NCBI RefSeq assembly: GCF_000145215.1
Contig: NC_014392.1
Span: 1,930,001 to 1,994,000, forward strand
DNA length: 64,000 nucleotides
Direction of reading: 5' to 3'
Source: Caldicellulosiruptor obsidiansis OB47
GTDB taxonomy: Bacteria; Bacillota; Thermoanaerobacteria; Caldicellulosiruptorales; Caldicellulosiruptoraceae
The notes below the pieces were generated by a model. The model saw only the letters and a list, made by a program, of their open reading frames with translations, had not been told where the DNA came from and did not search any database. The position numbers were made by a program, and so were the translations under genes. This document shows positions 46,121-55,042 of the stretch, in pieces; position 1 is the stretch's first letter; every line of letters begins with the position of its first letter.

Positions 46121-46810
46121 CTATCTTTTTACTTCACTTCCATAAGGACAGACCCTCATGCATATGCCACATACCTGACCCCGCCCAATGAACTTAAACT
46201 TTTCTTTCATATAACTACTACATGCATGGGGGTCTATCATCTCGTTTCTATCTATACCTAAATACCATGTCCTACCATAGATTGCTTGAGCTGGACAGCT
46301 CACAACACAAAGATTACAATCACCACATTTTGGCTCAATAACATTATTTTTTATCACGTTTTCTGGTTCATATGTTGTTAGAATTGTTCCAAGGCGCACA
46401 CGTGGTCCAAATCTTTCGTGAACAAAAAGATTGTTCTTCCCAATAAACCCCATTCCAGAAAGCACAGCACCTATTTTATGTGACAGCACACCCGAAAACC
46501 CATTGTCCTTGCCATGAACACTCTGTGATGCAGCAATGCTATAAGCAAAATATCCTTTTGATTCCAAAAACAGCACACCTTTTAAGGTCAAAAGGTCAAT
46601 AAGATTGTTTACAGCTTTGTAGTGGTGATAGTATGTAAATGTTGGTGAGTTAACAATCTCGTTAACAATGGCATCTGAAAGCTTTACAACCACTGTTATA
46701 CATGTTTTGAACATCTTCAGATCATCTGGCAGGTATGAATTTATGGAAGAAAACCCCACATCACTTGCACCCTCTGAAATTAACATCTTTTTAAGCTCTT
46801 CTAAAAGCAT
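46121..46810 (-). CDS. 4Fe-4S protein related to epoxyqueuosine reductase (QueG-like, short)
   Basis: Ferredoxin-like protein of 229 aa with two cluster motifs, C162-x2-C165-x2-C168-x3-C172-P and C214-x2-C217-x3-C221-P. The N-terminal region resembles the QueG cobalamin-binding part in outline (GASDVGFSSINSYLP; HKIGAVLSGMGFIGKNNLF), but the protein lacks the C-terminal HEAT repeats of true QueG (about 370 aa). Many such short homologues exist in anaerobes with unknown reactions, so queuosine synthesis should not be assumed. It lies 21 bases downstream of radA on the same strand. Confidence 0.82.
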   Translation of the reverse strand: MLLEELKKMLISEGASDVGFSSINSYLPDDLKMFKTCITVVVKLSDAIVNEIVNSPTFTYYHHYKAVNNLIDLLTLKGVLFLESKGYFAYSIAASQSVHGKDNGFSGVLSHKIGAVLSGMGFIGKNNLFVHERFGPRVRLGTILTTYEPENVIKNNVIEPKCGDCNLCVVSCPAQAIYGRTWYLGIDRNEMIDPHACSSYMKEKFKFIGRGQVCGICMRVCPYGSEVKR

Positions 46811-46831
46811 TTTTCAATCATCTCTCTTTTG

Positions 46832-48172
46832 CTAAAATATAAAATTCAAGACTTCCTCTATATTTGACATTCCAAAGACTTCAATTGTGCCATCACTTTG
46901 GATTGTCTCCATATTTCTCTTTGGAATGATAGCCCTTTTAAACCCCAGCTTTTTTGCTTCGTTCAATCTTTTTTCTATATTCGACACAGCTCTAATTTCG
47001 CCTGTCAAACCCACTTCACCTATTAATACAGTATCTCCAATAGGAAGTCCTTTATAACTTGAAGCTATTGCGCACACAATGGCAAGGTCTGCCGCCGGCT
47101 CTGAAACCTTAAATCCACCAGCCACATTTACATATATATCCTGAACATTTAACGCAAAGCCCATTTTCTTTTCAAGCACAGCACAAAGCATCACACATCT
47201 ATTATAATCAATTCCTGTCACTGTTCTTCTTGGTGTGCCAAAAGAGGTTGGAGTAGTAAGCGCTTGTATCTCTAAAAGAATAGACCTTGTTCCTTCTATT
47301 GCAGAATAAATAGCCACACCCTCAACATTGTAACTGCTTTCCAAAAAAATGCTTGAAGGATTTTTTACCTCGACAAGTCCACTATCCGTCATCTCAAAAA
47401 TTCCAAGCTGATTTGTAGGACCAAACCTGTTTTTGTATGCTCTAATCACTCTGTATGTATTAAATCTTTCTCCTTCAAAATACAATACACAGTCAACCAT
47501 GTGTTCTAAAACTCTCGGTCCTGCAATAAGCCCATCTTTTGTCACATGCCCCACAATTACAGCTGTGATGTTATAAGTCTTTGAGATTTTTAAAAGCTGC
47601 ATTGTAACATCTCTAACTTGGGTTACACTTCCAGGCGCTGACTGATTTTCTGGTACATACATGGTTTGTATAGAATCAATTATAACAAACTCTGGCTTTA
47701 ATCCCAAGATAATATTTTTTATTAAATCAAAATTGGTTTCACATACAACATCAAAGCTTCCTTCAATACCAAGCCTTTGTGCTCTAAGTTTTAGCTGGTT
47801 TGCTCCTTCCTCGCCTGATACATACAAAACCTTCATTCTTCCACTTAATATATTTGCAACCTGCAAAAGCAAAGTTGATTTTCCAATTCCCGGCTCACCG
47901 CCAAGCAAAATGAGCTCTCCCTTTACAAATCCACCGCCAAGAACACTGTCCAGCTCTTCTATGCCAGAGAAAAACCTTTCTTCTTTTGTACTGAGGTTAG
48001 AAAGTTTTAGAACAGCTAAGTTTTCTTTTGAAGCAGAAATAGTTTCTGTTTTGTTTTGGTCTACTCTTTCAAGCACAAAGGTATCCCAGCTTGAACAGTT
48101 TGGACACCTTCCAAGCCATTTTGAAGTTCTAAAACCACACTCCTGACAAACATAAATGTTTTTTATTTTCAT
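46832..48172 (-). CDS. radA: DNA repair protein RadA
   Basis: RecA-like branch-migration ATPase of 446 aa. N-terminal zinc finger C9-x2-C12, C23-x2-C26; Walker A GGEPGIGKSTLL (near 95); the RadA-specific YKNRFGPTNQLG motif (about 250-261); C-terminal Lon-like domain (LEKKMGFALNVQDIYVNVAGG to GEVGLTGEIRAVS). It acts in recombinational repair and processing of stalled forks. Divergent from the GT4 glycosyltransferase gene. Confidence 0.97.
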   Translation of the reverse strand: MKIKNIYVCQECGFRTSKWLGRCPNCSSWDTFVLERVDQNKTETISASKENLAVLKLSNLSTKEERFFSGIEELDSVLGGGFVKGELILLGGEPGIGKSTLLLQVANILSGRMKVLYVSGEEGANQLKLRAQRLGIEGSFDVVCETNFDLIKNIILGLKPEFVIIDSIQTMYVPENQSAPGSVTQVRDVTMQLLKISKTYNITAVIVGHVTKDGLIAGPRVLEHMVDCVLYFEGERFNTYRVIRAYKNRFGPTNQLGIFEMTDSGLVEVKNPSSIFLESSYNVEGVAIYSAIEGTRSILLEIQALTTPTSFGTPRRTVTGIDYNRCVMLCAVLEKKMGFALNVQDIYVNVAGGFKVSEPAADLAIVCAIASSYKGLPIGDTVLIGEVGLTGEIRAVSNIEKRLNEAKKLGFKRAIIPKRNMETIQSDGTIEVFGMSNIEEVLNFIF

Positions 48173-48249
48173 TTTAGTTTCTCCTTAAAAATCTTTTCAA
48201 ATCCACACGATATATTTTTATCATATTTTCACTCTTTTATAAAGAGTTA

Positions 48250-48258
48250 TGATATAAT
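48250..48258 (+). promoter_or_regulatory. Extended -10 promoter of the GT4 gene
   Basis: TGATATAAT, an extended -10 on the plus strand, about 45 bases before the GT4 ATG; no clear -35. Confidence 0.5.
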
Positions 48259-48302
48259 CTAATCGATAAGGTATTTAAGTTGAGGAGGTTTGTTTTTCTA
48301 AA

Positions 48303-49430
48303 ATGAAAGTTTTGCACCTTATAAGCGGTGGTGATACAGGAGGAGCAAAGACACATATAATAAATCTGTGTTCGAAGCTAAAAAATCTTGTTACCCTTAA
48401 AATTATATGCTTTATGTACGGACAATTCTATGAAGAAGTAAAAAATGCTGGAATTGACATAGATGTTATTGAGCAATCTTCTCGATTGGATCTGAGTGTA
48501 GTTGATAAAATTGCAAAAATTATTGAAAATGAAAATTATGATATTATTCACTGTCATGGTGCAAGAGCAAACTTTATCGGAATGTTTTTAAAACTAAAAA
48601 TTAAAAACAAGCCATTTATCACAACAGTACATAGTGATTTTGATTTAGATTTCCAAGACTCTTTTTATAAAAGAGTGTTTTTTTCATTTCTAAATAAACT
48701 TGCTTTAAAAAGATTTGACTATTTTGTTTCTGTGGGCTCTGCACTGATTGACAAGATAAAGGGTCTTGGGATAAGAGAAGATAGAATTTTTCTTTTGTAT
48801 AATGGTTTTGATTTTTCAAAAGAGATACATTATGTGCAAAAGGATGAGTTTTTATCAAAGTTTCTTGACAGAAAAGTATTTGATTCCAAAATAGTTATAG
48901 GAAACTTGAGCAGGTTATACAAGGTAAAAGGTCTTGATGTGTTTATAAAAGCTGCAAGTATAATAGCTAAAAAATATCCTGATGTTATTTTTTTAATCGG
49001 CGGAAGTGGTCCTCAAAAGGAATTTTTAAAGCAAATGATAAGTGTATATAATTTGAACGATAGAGTATTTCTACTTGGCACCATAAAAAATCCATATGAC
49101 TTTTTCAATAGTATAGATATAAATGTCATCAGTTCATACTCCGAAACCTTCCCATATTCAATCTTAGAGGCAACAGCACTTGAAAAGTGCTGCATATCAA
49201 GCAAAGTGGGTTCCGTGCCAGACCTAATTGAAGATGGCAAAAACGGTTTTTTATTTGAGGTTGGAGATTATAAAGGCCTTGCTCAAAAGATAGAAATTCT
49301 TTTGCAAAATAAAGATCTCATCAAAGAGTTTGGACAGCTTCTTTCTAAAAAAGCAAAAGAAAGGTTCTCTGCAGAAAACATGGCAAGGATGCAATTTGAA
49401 ATTTATAAAAGCATACTTTCGAAAAAATAA
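48303..49430 (+). CDS. GT4-family glycosyltransferase
   Basis: GT-B fold glycosyltransferase of 375 aa. N-terminal acceptor domain with HLISGGDTGGAKTHIINL and IIHCHGARANFIGMFLKLK; C-terminal donor domain with IGNLSRLYKVKGLDVFIKAA, LIGGSGPQKEFLKQM and the EX7E-like SETFPYSILEATALEK, then VPDLIEDGKNGFL. Nucleotide-sugar donor and acceptor unknown; a cell-surface polysaccharide is most likely. GAGGAGG lies 14 bases before the ATG, somewhat far. Monocistronic with its own terminator. Confidence 0.92.
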   Translation: MKVLHLISGGDTGGAKTHIINLCSKLKNLVTLKIICFMYGQFYEEVKNAGIDIDVIEQSSRLDLSVVDKIAKIIENENYDIIHCHGARANFIGMFLKLKIKNKPFITTVHSDFDLDFQDSFYKRVFFSFLNKLALKRFDYFVSVGSALIDKIKGLGIREDRIFLLYNGFDFSKEIHYVQKDEFLSKFLDRKVFDSKIVIGNLSRLYKVKGLDVFIKAASIIAKKYPDVIFLIGGSGPQKEFLKQMISVYNLNDRVFLLGTIKNPYDFFNSIDINVISSYSETFPYSILEATALEKCCISSKVGSVPDLIEDGKNGFLFEVGDYKGLAQKIEILLQNKDLIKEFGQLLSKKAKERFSAENMARMQFEIYKSILSKK

Positions 49431-49487
49431 AAGGGCTACTTGCTTCAAAAGTCTTATTTTCAAACCTCTTAGCAAGGTAGCCCTTTT
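49429..49487. terminator. Bidirectional terminator between the GT4 gene and glnK
   Basis: AAAAGGGCTAC...GTAGCCCTTTT extended by TTGCT/AGCAA, 26-base loop, T-tracts both ways. It ends the convergent GT4 and amt-glnK transcripts. Confidence 0.85.
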
Positions 49488-49509
49488 GATTTTAAAAAAT
49501 TCAAGAATT

Positions 49510-49845
49510 TTATAGCTTTACATTTCTTTCCTTGCTACTAATCCTTATAACCTCACTTACCTCTGATACAAAAATCTTACCATCACCTGGATTTCCTGTT
49601 GAACAGCACTCCAGAATAATGTCGATCACCTTTTCAAACTTCTCATCACTCACAACAATCATTACCAGAACCTTAGGAAGAAGATCCACGGTATAGCTTC
49701 CGGCTCTCCACTGCAAGGTAATACCGCGCTGTATGCCTCTTCCTTTAACTCTCATAACTGTCATTCCGTATATACCCTCTTTTTCAAGGCACTCCTTGAG
49801 GTCGTTGAGTTTTTCTTCTCTTATGATAGCTTCTATTTTTTTCAT
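49510..49845 (-). CDS. glnK: PII nitrogen regulatory protein (GlnK type)
   Basis: PII signal protein of 111 aa that senses ATP/ADP and 2-oxoglutarate and plugs the ammonium channel. It starts MKKIEAIIREEKL; the T-loop spans about 37-53 and retains Tyr51 (AGSYTVDLL), the uridylylation site of proteobacterial PII, while the residue equal to Tyr46 is Trp (TLQWRAGS). The B-loop region reads STGNPGDGKIFVSEV and the C-terminal loop is shortened. It is 18 bases downstream of amt and uses the same kind of GGGGGTG ribosome binding site. Confidence 0.95.
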   Translation of the reverse strand: MKKIEAIIREEKLNDLKECLEKEGIYGMTVMRVKGRGIQRGITLQWRAGSYTVDLLPKVLVMIVVSDEKFEKVIDIILECCSTGNPGDGKIFVSEVSEVIRISSKERNVKL

Positions 49846-49863
49846 CTCAAAACACCCCCAAAA

Positions 49864-51084
49864 TTAAATTCCGCCATAAGCCTCTTCGCCATGCTGAGAT
49901 ATGTCAAGCCCAACTGTCTCTTCTTCATATGTCACAGCCAAACCAACTGTTCTGTCAAGCACTTTTGAAATTATTATGGTCACAATAAACGAAAATGCCC
50001 AAACAACTAACACCGAGATAAGCTGAACAAAAAACAGCTTGTAGTTTCCAAATAAGAGCCCATCGTTTCCTGCTGGATTTACAGCCTTGCTTGCAAATAT
50101 TCCTGTTGCTATTGCCCCCCAAGTTCCACCCATGCCATGACAAGCCCAAACATCTAACGTCTCATCAAGTTCTAATCTTTCTCTGAGTCTAATACAGTAG
50201 AACGATATTATAGAAGCAACTGCACCAATCACAATTGCTGAAAGAGAGTTTACATAACCTGATGCAGGTGTTATTGCAACAAGCCCAACAACTGCACCTG
50301 TTGCAATTCCAATTGCGCTTGGTTTTTTGTAAAGCCAGCTTATAATCATCCAGGAAACTGCAGCAGAGGCTGCCGCAACATTTGTGACAACAAATGCGTT
50401 GACACCAATCTCGTTTGCAGCAAGGCTGCTTCCACCATTGAACCCGAACCAGCCAAACCAAAGTAAAAACGCACCAAGTAACGTAAGTGGAATATTGTTT
50501 GGTTCCATCTGAACTTTGCCAAAGTCCTTTCTTTTTCTTAGCACAAGCGATAGTGCCAGAGCTGACACACCTGCAGTGATATGGACAACTGTCCCTCCTG
50601 CAAAGTCTAAAGCACCCAAGTTTTTGAGCCATCCACCTTTTGCCCACACCCAGTGCGCAACTGGATTGTAAACAAATATTGACCACAGTAATGTAAAAAG
50701 TATATAACTGCTAAACTTTATTCTCTCAACATAAGCACCTACAATAAGTGCAGGAGTAATTACTGCAAACATCATCTGAAATGCCATAAACAAAAGGTGT
50801 GGGATTGTGGCTGCATAGTCCGGATTGGGTTTATATCCAACATTTTTTAACCCTGCCCACTCAAAGCTACCAATCAATCCAAACCTGTCAGGTCCAAAAG
50901 CCATGCTATAACCGATCAAAACCCATTCAATGCTGATAAGTCCCAGAGTCAGTGCTGACATAGTAATTGTGGAAAGAAGGTTTTTTCTTCTGACCATGCC
51001 ACCATAAAAAAGACCTACTGCTGGTGTCATCAGCATAACTAAAGCAGTTGAAATTAAAACCCATACAATGTCTGCATAGTTCAT
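49864..51084 (-). CDS. amt: Ammonium transporter
   Basis: Amt/Mep/Rh ammonium channel, 406 aa, 11 helices. Family motifs: MLMTPAVGLFYGGMVRRKNLLS, GPDRFGLIGS, FAGGTVVHITAGVSALALSL, WFGFNGGSSL and ACHGMGGTWGAIATGIFA, which include the pore histidines. The start is the ATG at 51082-51084 behind GGGGGTGTTTTGG; the longer TTG frame contains that site. Operon partner of glnK, transcribed from a strong promoter whose leader carries a terminator-like hairpin. Confidence 0.95.
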   Translation of the reverse strand: MNYADIVWVLISTALVMLMTPAVGLFYGGMVRRKNLLSTITMSALTLGLISIEWVLIGYSMAFGPDRFGLIGSFEWAGLKNVGYKPNPDYAATIPHLLFMAFQMMFAVITPALIVGAYVERIKFSSYILFTLLWSIFVYNPVAHWVWAKGGWLKNLGALDFAGGTVVHITAGVSALALSLVLRKRKDFGKVQMEPNNIPLTLLGAFLLWFGWFGFNGGSSLAANEIGVNAFVVTNVAAASAAVSWMIISWLYKKPSAIGIATGAVVGLVAITPASGYVNSLSAIVIGAVASIISFYCIRLRERLELDETLDVWACHGMGGTWGAIATGIFASKAVNPAGNDGLLFGNYKLFFVQLISVLVVWAFSFIVTIIISKVLDRTVGLAVTYEEETVGLDISQHGEEAYGGI

Positions 51085-51137
51085 CCAAAACACCCCCAAA
51101 TTTTATTTTGAAAGTCTATATCCACCTAAAATGCAAA

Positions 51138-51170
51138 ATGGGGACATACCTTTTTTGGTATGCCCCCATT
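51138..51170 (-). promoter_or_regulatory. Terminator-like hairpin in the amt-glnK leader
   Basis: AATGGGGGCATACC and GGTATGTCCCCATT (one G-U pair) with loop A6, followed on the minus strand by TTTTGCATTTT. It begins about nine bases after the predicted transcription start and ends about 50 bases before the amt start, so it lies inside the operon leader. Attenuation or RNA protection is inferred. Confidence 0.7.
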
Positions 51171-51185
51171 GGCAATTACAATTTT

Positions 51186-51214
51186 ATTATATTCTTTTGA
51201 GTATAAATTGTCAA
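51186..51214 (-). promoter_or_regulatory. Consensus promoter of amt-glnK
   Basis: TTGACA (51209-51214), 17-base spacer and TATAAT (51186-51191) on the minus strand: a full-consensus housekeeping promoter. Confidence 0.88.
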
Positions 51215-51252
51215 TAGGTGAAAGAGAAAAACTCCTAAATTGCAAAAATAAA

Positions 51253-51273
51253 AGCTCCTTGAAAAAAGGAGCT
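51253..51273 (-). terminator. Terminator after rpsI
   Basis: AGCTCCTT/AAGGAGCT with loop GAAAA and minus-strand TTTTATTTTTG, 13 bases past the rpsI stop. Confidence 0.9.
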
Positions 51274-51285
51274 GCAAAAATTCTT

Positions 51286-51684
51286 TTATCTTTTCGAGAA
51301 CTGGGGTGCTCTTCTTGCTTTCTTGAGACCGTATTTCTTTCTCTCCACCATACGCGGGTCTCTTGTAAGAAATCCAGCTTTTTTCAACGCCGGTCTTAAA
51401 GTTGGATCAGCAAGTACAAGTGCTCTTGCAATACCATGTCTTACCGCACCTGCTTGCCCAGAAAGACCGCCTCCTTGAACCTTTGCTATCACATCATACT
51501 TACCAAGAGTTTCGGTAAGTGTCAATGGCTGCTTTACAATAATTCTCAATGTCTCAAGAGGAAAATACTCTTCCATGTTCTTGTCATTCACAATAATCTT
51601 TCCACTCCCAGGTGAGAGCCAAACCTTAGCAACAGAAGTTTTTCTTCTACCAGTTGCATAGTATTTTACCTGTGCCACTTTCAT
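51286..51684 (-). CDS. rpsI: 30S ribosomal protein S9
   Basis: 132 aa, full length. [18 protein letters not shown] at the start, [19 protein letters not shown] in the middle, [20 protein letters not shown] and the invariant C-terminal FSKR that reaches the ribosomal P site. Eighteen bases after rplM, the standard pair. Confidence 0.98.
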   Translation of the reverse strand: MKVAQVKYYATGRRKTSVAKVWLSPGSGKIIVNDKNMEEYFPLETLRIIVKQPLTLTETLGKYDVIAKVQGGGLSGQAGAVRHGIARALVLADPTLRPALKKAGFLTRDPRMVERKKYGLKKARRAPQFSKR

Positions 51685-51702
51685 ATCCTCCCTTAACTAA
51701 AA

Positions 51703-52131
51703 CTATATTTCCAGCACTTCAGGCTTCTGTGCTGCATGTGGATGATTTGGTCCTCTGTAAACTTTGAGCTTTCTCATGAACCTATCTCTCAGCCTATTTT
51801 TAGGAAGCATTCCGCGCACCGCAATCTCAATTGCCTTCTCCGGATGCTTTTCAAGAAGTCTTCGATATGGTATGAACTTGAGTCCACCTGGATACTTTGT
51901 ATGATATCTGTATCCGTCCTTGTCAAGCTTTTTCCCCGTTAAAACAACCTTTTCAGCGTTTATAACAATCACATAGTCACCTGTGTCAACATTAGGTGTA
52001 AACTGGGGTTTGTGTTTTCCTCTCAAAATCACAGCAATTTTAGCTGCAAGTCTTCCAAGCGGCTTTCCTGTTGCATCTATCACATACCATTTCTTTGGAA
52101 CTTCATTTGGCTTTGCAAGGTATGTCTTCAT
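51703..52131 (-). CDS. rplM: 50S ribosomal protein L13
   Basis: 142 aa from the ATG at 52129-52131 ([11 protein letters not shown]), the length and start expected of L13. The frame runs 19 codons further upstream without a proper start region. [42 protein letters not shown] and [19 protein letters not shown] are L13 signatures. The AAAGGAG lies about 14 bases before this ATG, further than usual. Operon with rpsI from a near-consensus promoter. Confidence 0.97.
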   Translation of the reverse strand: MKTYLAKPNEVPKKWYVIDATGKPLGRLAAKIAVILRGKHKPQFTPNVDTGDYVIVINAEKVVLTGKKLDKDGYRYHTKYPGGLKFIPYRRLLEKHPEKAIEIAVRGMLPKNRLRDRFMRKLKVYRGPNHPHAAQKPEVLEI

Positions 52132-52226
52132 CGCTTTCTTCTTCACTCCTTTTGAAATTTTTGTGGTCACCATATTAAATCTATACAATCAACAAATACT
52201 CGGGGCCTCATTTTAAAACATTAAAT

Positions 52227-52255
52227 ATTCTAATACATTATATTGTCAATGTCAA
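52227..52255 (-). promoter_or_regulatory. Promoter of rplM-rpsI
   Basis: TTGACA (52250-52255), 17 bases, TAGAAT (52227-52232) on the minus strand. A second TTGACA overlaps the spacer at 52244-52249. The leader is about 90 bases and might hold an autoregulatory site; no structure was recognised. Confidence 0.7.
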
Positions 52256-52360
52256 TTGCTTGGGCAAGGATTTTTACGCTAAAAACACAAAGCATCTGAT
52301 AAAAATTTTGGTAAAATATAAATGTAAACTCTGCATTGATAAGAAAGGAGGAAATCTTAT

Positions 52361-53494
52361 TTGAAATATTTAGTTGCACCGGATAAATATAAAGGATCGT
52401 TTGACGCTTTAGTCGCATCTGAGATAATAAAAGAAGCTATTGTTGAGGTTGACAAAGGTGCAGAAGTTTTTCAGCTACCGCTTGCTGACGGTGGAGAAGG
52501 AACCTTAACAGCTCTATCTAAAATTTTTGGTGCCAAAATAGAAGAGCTTGAGGTAAATGACCCTCTTTTTAGGAAGAACAAAAGCAGAATAGGATTTTTT
52601 GAAGGTAAAGCAATCATTGAAATGGCAGAATGTTCAGGTCTTCTCCTTTTAAAAGAGGAAGAAAGAAATCCTCTTTACACAACAACATATGGTGTTGGCG
52701 AGCTCATCAAATATGCAATTTCAAAGGGAGTTAAAGAAATCATCATTGGTATTGGCGGCTCTGCAACAAATGATGCAGGTACAGGAATGCTTTCTGCACT
52801 TGGAATGAAATTTTTGGACGAGAATGGAAATGAACTGAAACCAATCGGAGAAAACCTGATGAAAATAAAAAAGATAAATGATTCAGAATTTTTGAATGAT
52901 GTTCGCAAAGTTAAATTCACAGTTTTGTGTGATGTTACAAATCCATTATACGGAGAAAACGGTGCAGCATATGTGTTTGCACCACAAAAAGGTGCAGATG
53001 AAAATGCTGTAAAGCTTCTTGATATGGGACTTAGAAATTTTGCAAATGTCGCTCAAGAGTATCTTGGAAAAGATTTATCACTATCAAGCGGAGCAGGTGC
53101 CGCAGGAGGTTTGGGATTTGCACTTTTGGCTTTTTTGAACGCTCAGTATGTATCAGGAATAGACTATATATTAAGCGCTTCGAGGGCTGAAGAACACGTC
53201 AAATGGGCAGATATTATAATCACTGGAGAAGGAAGATTTGACAGGCAAAGCTTGTCTGGAAAATCTACAATTGGAATTGCAAGACTCGGGGCAAAGTTTG
53301 GCAAAATGGTAATTGTTGTTTCAGGGTCAATTGATTGTCCTTTTGAAGAGTACACAAAAGAAGGTATAACCTCAATTTTCTCCATAGTAGATATGGCTTC
53401 ATCACTTGACAGATGCCTAAAGGAAGCTCCACGGCTTTTGAAAGAAACTACAAAGAGCATTGTAAATTTGATTTTAAGAACAAAAAAGCTTTAA
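52361..53494 (+). CDS. Glycerate kinase (GarK/GlxK family)
   Basis: ATP-dependent glycerate kinase of 377 aa. The family start VAPDKYKGSFDAL is followed by LPLADGGEGTLTAL, the IIGIGGSATNDAGTGML substrate region, GAAGGLGFALLAFL and ITGEGRFDRQSLSGK. The start is a TTG nine bases after AGGAGG. It feeds glycerate into glycolysis as phosphoglycerate. Monocistronic plus-strand gene facing the fucosidase operon. Confidence 0.93.
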   Translation: MKYLVAPDKYKGSFDALVASEIIKEAIVEVDKGAEVFQLPLADGGEGTLTALSKIFGAKIEELEVNDPLFRKNKSRIGFFEGKAIIEMAECSGLLLLKEEERNPLYTTTYGVGELIKYAISKGVKEIIIGIGGSATNDAGTGMLSALGMKFLDENGNELKPIGENLMKIKKINDSEFLNDVRKVKFTVLCDVTNPLYGENGAAYVFAPQKGADENAVKLLDMGLRNFANVAQEYLGKDLSLSSGAGAAGGLGFALLAFLNAQYVSGIDYILSASRAEEHVKWADIIITGEGRFDRQSLSGKSTIGIARLGAKFGKMVIVVSGSIDCPFEEYTKEGITSIFSIVDMASSLDRCLKEAPRLLKETTKSIVNLILRTKKL

Positions 53495-53510
53495 AAAGTA
53501 GATAAAATCA

Positions 53511-53547
53511 TCAGGGCTATTCCTTCTTCCTTTCGGAATAGCCCTGA
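53511..53547. terminator. Bidirectional terminator between the glycerate kinase and GH29 genes
   Basis: Perfect 13-bp stem TCAGGGCTATTCC/GGAATAGCCCTGA with an 11-base loop, A/T-rich flanks on both sides. Confidence 0.92.
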
Positions 53548-53555
53548 AAAAAGTT

Positions 53556-55016
53556 TTACTCTATGCAAAAACAATGTGGGTATCCTGTGCTATAGCACTT
53601 TTCTGGCAATTTGATAACCAAAGCATTTTCCAACTGTTCAAATTCAAGCTCATTTTCAAATCCTAAAAGTTTTATCTTTTTTACAAAAATACCACTTGAT
53701 AGTCCCAAACTTTTGATGATTGCCTTGTGATCCCCTGGATACTTCATCTGGAAAGCGTAAATTTTGCCATCTTTTTGGGTAAACCTAAAATCTTCTTCTG
53801 TCCATTCCAATTTCTTTTCCTGAAAAGCTCCACCTTGCCCTTTTGTCGGACCTTCTCCATATTTTATCCATGGACGTGTAGCATAAATACCTTCACCATT
53901 TACTTTTATCCATTTTGCAATCTCATCAAGAATATAGAGACACTCATCATCCAGCGTGCCATCTGGTTTTTGTGGAATATTCAAAAGAAGATTTCCACCT
54001 TTGCTGACAATATCAACAAGCATTTCAATTACCTGCTGCGGGGTTTTATATACAGCCCTTACATCATAAAACCAGCCACCTAAACATGTATCGGTCTGCC
54101 ATGGATGAGGTAGAATATCTTCGGCTGCTCCGCGTTCAATGTCCAAAACACCAATTTTATAGACTTCTGGATTTGTATCTTTTTGAGTGTATACTGATTG
54201 ATTTATACCACCGTGATTTTTGGCACTGGTATTGTAAAGATGCGCAACTATACTCAGCCCAATTTCACCAAAAGGAACACCGCCGTCTGAATATAAAAAG
54301 TCTGGTTCATACTGGTCAATCAAATCTTTGATTCTTAAAAACCATTTCATATGCCACTGTGGATTTGGTGAGTACCAATTGACAATCTTCCCTTGCTGTT
54401 TTTCCAACTCGTACTCGTCCCTATTTGGATGATAAAAATCCTCATAGGCCGGATCATTTCCATCATATGGGATACCTTTATATGGTCCTTTTGTGTCATG
54501 TCCTTTACTTGGTGCAAACCATGAAAAGCTTGCTGCTAAATGTTCTGATACACCAAACGGAAGTCCTCTTTCTCTTGCAGCTTTGCACCACATTCCAACA
54601 ATATCTTTCTTTGGGCCCATATTTACTGCATTCCACCTATGGTATCGAGAATTCCAGTTATCAAAGTTATCATGGTGAACAGCCTGAGCGACAAAATATT
54701 TTGCCCCTGCTTTGATATACAGGTCAATTAATTCCTCTGGGTTAAACTTTTCGGCCTTCCACATCTGAACAATGTCTTTGTAACCTACTTTTGAAGGGTG
54801 ACCATACTTCCGCCAATGGTAGTAATACTGTGGCTCTCCTTCTCTATAAATATTGCGTGCATACCAGTCACCATACATAGGAACCGATTGAGGCCCCCAG
54901 TGCGCCCAAATACCAAACTTAGCATCTAAAAACCATTGAGGGCATTTGAATTGTCGTAAAGATTCCCATGTTGGTGAGAATGGACCTTGTTGGATGGTTT
55001 TTAAATACTCCTCCAT
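53556..55016 (-). CDS. GH29 alpha-L-fucosidase
   Basis: Retaining alpha-L-fucosidase of 486 aa, no signal peptide, so it acts inside the cell. AKFGIWAHWGPQSVPMYGDW and the paired histidines H114/H115 in QAVHHDNFDNW form the fucose pocket; nucleophile Asp244 is in DFLYSDGGVPFGE. The C-terminal beta-sandwich ends in CFCIE. It lies 26 bases downstream of the broken L-fucose isomerase gene, giving a locus for releasing and isomerising fucose from fucosylated xyloglucan or similar glycans. Confidence 0.94.
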   Translation of the reverse strand: MEEYLKTIQQGPFSPTWESLRQFKCPQWFLDAKFGIWAHWGPQSVPMYGDWYARNIYREGEPQYYYHWRKYGHPSKVGYKDIVQMWKAEKFNPEELIDLYIKAGAKYFVAQAVHHDNFDNWNSRYHRWNAVNMGPKKDIVGMWCKAARERGLPFGVSEHLAASFSWFAPSKGHDTKGPYKGIPYDGNDPAYEDFYHPNRDEYELEKQQGKIVNWYSPNPQWHMKWFLRIKDLIDQYEPDFLYSDGGVPFGEIGLSIVAHLYNTSAKNHGGINQSVYTQKDTNPEVYKIGVLDIERGAAEDILPHPWQTDTCLGGWFYDVRAVYKTPQQVIEMLVDIVSKGGNLLLNIPQKPDGTLDDECLYILDEIAKWIKVNGEGIYATRPWIKYGEGPTKGQGGAFQEKKLEWTEEDFRFTQKDGKIYAFQMKYPGDHKAIIKSLGLSSGIFVKKIKLLGFENELEFEQLENALVIKLPEKCYSTGYPHCFCIE

Positions 55017-55042
55017 GTATAAAAGACCTCCTTGTGTACAAA

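Noticed and set aside
51138-51170. ANTAR-type antitermination hairpin before amt
   Set aside because: The loop is six bases, but A6 lacks the conserved G at position 4, and only one hairpin is present instead of two.
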